Program-made: the position numbers and the translations under genes
Notes under the pieces: model-generated
Seen by the model: only the letters and a program-made list of their open reading frames with translations
Database searches by the model: none
Told to the model about the DNA's origin: nothing
Shown: one piece after another, positions 6,150-8,770 of the stretch
Layout: each line of letters starts with the position of its first letter
How positions within the stretch are numbered: the first letter of the stretch is position 1
DNA from: Bacteroidetes bacterium GWA2_30_7
GTDB taxonomy: Bacteria; Bacteroidota; Bacteroidia; Bacteroidales; GWF2-33-38
Direction of reading: 5' to 3'
NCBI GenBank assembly: GCA_001768155.1
Contig: MENC01000200.1
Coordinates: 22,124-30,893, forward strand
DNA: 8,770 nt

Positions 6150-6575
6150 ATGCACTCTAAATCTTTAATAATTTCTCATTTAAAGGAAATAAATTCTGTT
6201 GCCAAAGCCTTTTTAGAATTGTTCCCAAACGATAAAGTATTTGCATTTTTTGGAACGATGGGTTCGGGCAAAACCACATTTATTAAAGCAATTTGCAAAG
6301 AACTTGGAGTAATTGGAAATTCAAACAGCCCTACGTTTGCACTTGTAAATGAATATCCTACAAAAAGCAATCAAATTATTTATCATTTTGATTTTTACAG
6401 AATTAATAATATTTCAGAAGTTTACGATTTAGGATACGAAGAATATTTTTACAGCGGAAATTATTGTTTCATAGAGTGGCCCGAAAAAATTGAAGAATTA
6501 CTGCCCGAAAATTTTGTAAAAGTTAACATAACTGTTAATGATGATAACTCCAGAACTTTAACTATAGAAATTTGA
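6150..6575 (+). CDS. tsaE: tRNA t6A synthesis ATPase TsaE
   Basis: TsaE is the small P-loop ATPase that works with TsaB, TsaD and TsaC to put threonylcarbamoyl on A37 of ANN-decoding tRNAs; it acts in the cytoplasm and drives the TsaBD complex through its cycle. The 141-aa protein has the family's usual length. Visible motifs are the Walker A loop GTMGSGKTT (35-43), SPTF (60-63), HFDFYR (79-84) and the C-terminal FIEWPEKI (107-114), all diagnostic. The start ATG lies 12 bases after the rpoN stop, and the stop is one base before the next ATG, so co-transcription with both neighbours is likely. The t6A pathway is essential or nearly so in most bacteria. The tsaB, tsaC and tsaD partners are not in the window. 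Confidence 0.95.
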   Translation: MHSKSLIISHLKEINSVAKAFLELFPNDKVFAFFGTMGSGKTTFIKAICKELGVIGNSNSPTFALVNEYPTKSNQIIYHFDFYRINNISEVYDLGYEEYFYSGNYCFIEWPEKIEELLPENFVKVNITVNDDNSRTLTIEI

Positions 6576-6576
6576 A

Positions 6577-7893
6577 ATGAGAATTTATTTTACTATTATT
6601 CTGATTTTGATAACTTTCTGTGGTTTAAATGCTCAATTGTATATTAAACCTACATTTAGTTATAGTCGTGACTTTTTTAAAAATTATAATGGAAACTATT
6701 CTAATTATCAAACGTTAACGTCAAACAGTACTGTTAGCGAAGTTCAATATTTAAATTCAACTTTAGGAAATGGTATTAAGGCTGGAAGCAGTTTAGGTTA
6801 TCGTTTTAAGAACAATCTGTGCTTCGAATTAGGTTTTTTCTCTTTTACTGGAAAATACGATTTATTTCGTAGTTGGTATCAACAAACAATTAATTATAAA
6901 GCTGAAACCAAAACTTTTATGAAAAGTGAATTTCTTATTTTAAATCCAACAATAATTCATCAGTTTTCATTAACTAATAAAATTGATAACTATATAAAGA
7001 TTGGTTTTGTAACAGGTAAAGGGAAAATAAATGAGAAGTTTATTTATAGTAACACTCTAAATACTGGTGAAGCATACAGATTATATAGTGGAAGTTACAT
7101 ATATGGTTTTAATTTAGCTTATGGATTTGATTACAATTTTACTTCAAAAATCTCTTTATTTAGTGAAATTGAATACAATACAATTAACTATTCTCCAAGC
7201 TATAATGTTACTTATAAAATTGTAACTAATGGTTCAAGCATAGATATTTATAATTCTTATGGTTCTATTGAGTTAGATGATTTAAACAGAACTTTATATA
7301 ACATTAATAATTTCAATTTTACTTTAGGAATAAAATATAATTTAGCCGACAAAGAATATAATAAAAATAGATTTGGTGTTGAATTTTCATCTGGTTTGTT
7401 AAGAAATCGATACACCGTTGATAATCCTATATTACCGGAAAAACAAAGAACTAAAAATCTAATTTATTCTCCTGTAAATCTGTGTTTTTTAGTTAATTAT
7501 AAAAGATTGAATATTGGTATTGGGGGTAAAGTAATATTTAATACAAATATTTTAGAAAATGATAAAAATAAACCAAATTTCAAATCATTTAATATTGCAT
7601 ATTTTTCTACTGAATATAATTTTATAAATAAAGAAAAATTTGCCATTGCACCAAATATCAAATTTGGTATTTACGATTATTTTTCTAATTACTGGTATAA
7701 TAGTAAGGGACTTAGGAATTATTCAAAACTATATTATGAATATGGTTTTGTTTTTCAAATAAAATTTGAAAAAATTATTTTAATTGCTAATCCGGCAATG
7801 TCATTTATGAAATTAATTCCCAAAATACCAATTACTTATCCTAGAAAATTTCTTTTGTACGGTATAAATTTAGGAATCAGAAAATATTTTTAA
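6577..7893 (+). CDS. Secreted outer-membrane beta-barrel-like protein with two barrel-like halves, unknown function
   Basis: I do not recognise a named family. The 438-aa protein starts with a clear signal peptide (MRIYFTIILILITFCGLNA, cleavage probably before Q20). The rest is rich in Tyr, Phe, Asn and Ser, with alternating hydrophobic strands and no cytoplasmic motifs. It appears to have two halves. Residues 20-256 end in NFNFTLGIKYNL and residues 264-438 end in LLYGINLGIRKYF; both endings look like the last strand of small outer-membrane barrels, and the protein finishes on Phe as outer-membrane proteins often do. It may be one larger barrel or two linked 8-strand barrels. It starts one base after the tsaE stop, so translation is probably coupled. 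Codon use is visibly more AT-biased than rpoN (many TTA, AAT, ATA codons), which suits a fast-changing or acquired surface gene. A structural or adhesion role is possible but not shown. Confidence 0.7.
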   Translation: MRIYFTIILILITFCGLNAQLYIKPTFSYSRDFFKNYNGNYSNYQTLTSNSTVSEVQYLNSTLGNGIKAGSSLGYRFKNNLCFELGFFSFTGKYDLFRSWYQQTINYKAETKTFMKSEFLILNPTIIHQFSLTNKIDNYIKIGFVTGKGKINEKFIYSNTLNTGEAYRLYSGSYIYGFNLAYGFDYNFTSKISLFSEIEYNTINYSPSYNVTYKIVTNGSSIDIYNSYGSIELDDLNRTLYNINNFNFTLGIKYNLADKEYNKNRFGVEFSSGLLRNRYTVDNPILPEKQRTKNLIYSPVNLCFLVNYKRLNIGIGGKVIFNTNILENDKNKPNFKSFNIAYFSTEYNFINKEKFAIAPNIKFGIYDYFSNYWYNSKGLRNYSKLYYEYGFVFQIKFEKIILIANPAMSFMKLIPKIPITYPRKFLLYGINLGIRKYF

Positions 7894-7898
7894 TTATA

Positions 7899-7920
7899 AA
7901 TGTTATCATTTAATGTTATC
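7899..7920. repeat. Short direct repeat AATGTTATC between the OMP-like gene and gldA
   Basis: AATGTTATC is present at 7899-7907 and 7912-7920. It lies in a 96-bp very AT-rich gap (7894-7989) with no stem-loop followed by T's, so I call no terminator here. TAAATTTA at 7963-7970 matches seven of eight positions of the -7 element but has no -33 partner; it is at best a weak gldA promoter. Confidence 0.35.
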
Positions 7921-7989
7921 GTTAAAAGTCTATAAAAATTATAATTAATCCTACATCAATTATAAATTTACAATTTAAAATATATTAAA

Positions 7990-8770
7990 ATGTCGATTGA
8001 AGTAAAAAACATAACCAAAATATACGGTCAGCAAAAAGCCTTAGACGATGTGTCGTTTACAATAAATTCAGGCGAAATAGTCGGTTTTTTAGGACCAAAC
8101 GGTGCCGGAAAATCAACAATGATGAAAATCATTACAGGTTTTATTCCACCTACATCAGGCGAAGTTTTTGTAAACGAGATGGATGCAATTGAAAAATCTC
8201 TCGAAATCCGTAAAATTATTGGATACCTTCCCGAAAATAACCCACTCTATCACGATATGTATGTAAAAGAATATCTTGAATTTGTAGCCGGAATTTATAA
8301 ACTTGGAAAAGCTTCAAAAAACAGAATTAACGAAATAGTTGATATTACAGGATTAGCGGTTGAGCAAAAGAAAAAAATTGGAGCATTATCCAAAGGATTT
8401 AAACAAAGAGTTGGTCTTGCACAGGCACTTATACACAATCCCGAAGTGTTGATACTTGACGAACCAACCTCCGGACTTGACCCTAATCAAATTATCGAAA
8501 TCCGTAATCTGATTATGAAAATTGGTAAGCAAAAAACAATTATGCTTTCAACACATATTATGCAAGAAGTTGAAGCTATTTGCGACAGAACAATTATCAT
8601 AAATAATGGAAAAATTGTTGCCGACGACGAAACAAGTAATTTTCAGAAACAATATGCCAATAAATTTCAAACAATAATTGTAGAATTTAATGCAAAAGTT
8701 GAAAGCCTAAATCTTGAAAAAATCTCTGGAGTAGTTAAGGTTAAGCAGCTTAACGAAAACAATTGGCTTA
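7990..8770 (+). CDS. gldA: GldA-like ABC transporter ATP-binding protein, 3' end outside window
   Basis: The first 260 residues are visible. It is the ATP-hydrolysing subunit of an ABC-2 type exporter at the inner face of the cytoplasmic membrane; in Flavobacterium, GldA works with GldF and GldG in gliding motility. Motifs are Walker A GPNGAGKST (35-43), LPENNPLY (80-87, Glu in place of the usual Q-loop Gln), signature LSKGFKQR (133-140, a degenerate LSGGQ), Walker B VLILDEP (153-159), D-loop SGLD (161-164) and H-loop STH (H189). The phrases MYVKEYLEF, GLDPNQ and STHIMQEVEAICDR are typical of GldA. The start ATG 7990 gives MSIEVKNITKIYG, the family's normal beginning. The membrane subunits would be expected downstream. 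Other ABC-2 ATPases look similar, so the gldA name is likely rather than certain, and presence of the gene does not prove gliding. Confidence 0.85.
   Translation, partial: MSIEVKNITKIYGQQKALDDVSFTINSGEIVGFLGPNGAGKSTMMKIITGFIPPTSGEVFVNEMDAIEKSLEIRKIIGYLPENNPLYHDMYVKEYLEFVAGIYKLGKASKNRINEIVDITGLAVEQKKKIGALSKGFKQRVGLAQALIHNPEVLILDEPTSGLDPNQIIEIRNLIMKIGKQKTIMLSTHIMQEVEAICDRTIIINNGKIVADDETSNFQKQYANKFQTIIVEFNAKVESLNLEKISGVVKVKQLNENNWL

Noticed and set aside
6176..6370. 64-codon minus-strand open frame
   Set aside because: Antisense to tsaE, whose Walker A and SPTF motifs are on the plus strand.

Overview
The window is strongly AT-rich, plus-strand-oriented DNA from a member of the Bacteroidota (Bacteroidales/Cytophagales-like). 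The evidence is a TTTG / TAnnTTTG promoter with 20-nt spacing, absence of clear Shine-Dalgarno sites, a Bacteroidota-style RpoN amino terminus, a GldA-type ABC ATPase and small intergenic hairpin repeats. No rRNA, tRNA, CRISPR array, transposase or phage gene is visible.

Layout. (1) 1-787: 3' end of a signalling gene that joins the tail of a class III nucleotide cyclase domain to an HD-type phosphohydrolase domain. (2) 788-1845: about 1 kb with no convincing gene but dense in small inverted and direct repeats, ending in a good promoter. (3) 1846-4293: a membrane-bound, ion-pumping pyrophosphatase (815 aa) whose motifs place it in the divergent, lysine-containing (K+-independent) branch; a rho-independent terminator follows at 4317-4344. 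(4) 4345-4667: a second repeat-bearing spacer. (5) 4668-7893: a tight cluster of rpoN (sigma-54), tsaE (tRNA t6A synthesis ATPase) and an unrecognised two-part outer-membrane beta-barrel-like protein, with gaps of 12 nt and 1 nt. (6) 7990 to the end: 5' part of a gldA-like ABC ATPase, cut by the window edge.

How the genes relate. The pyrophosphatase is a single-gene unit with its own promoter and terminator; it couples hydrolysis of PPi to ion export and saves energy. rpoN-tsaE-OMP looks co-transcribed, with tsaE/OMP probably translationally coupled; the reason for linking a sigma factor, a tRNA-modification gene and an envelope protein is not evident from sequence. The GldA-like protein probably starts a separate transporter unit continuing past the window.

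I found no clear new multi-gene system. The parts most worth a second look are the hairpin-rich spacer at 785-1603, where related hairpins share a core but have different, still self-complementary arms; the divergent pyrophosphatase; the cyclase-HD fusion; and the double barrel protein coupled to tsaE.
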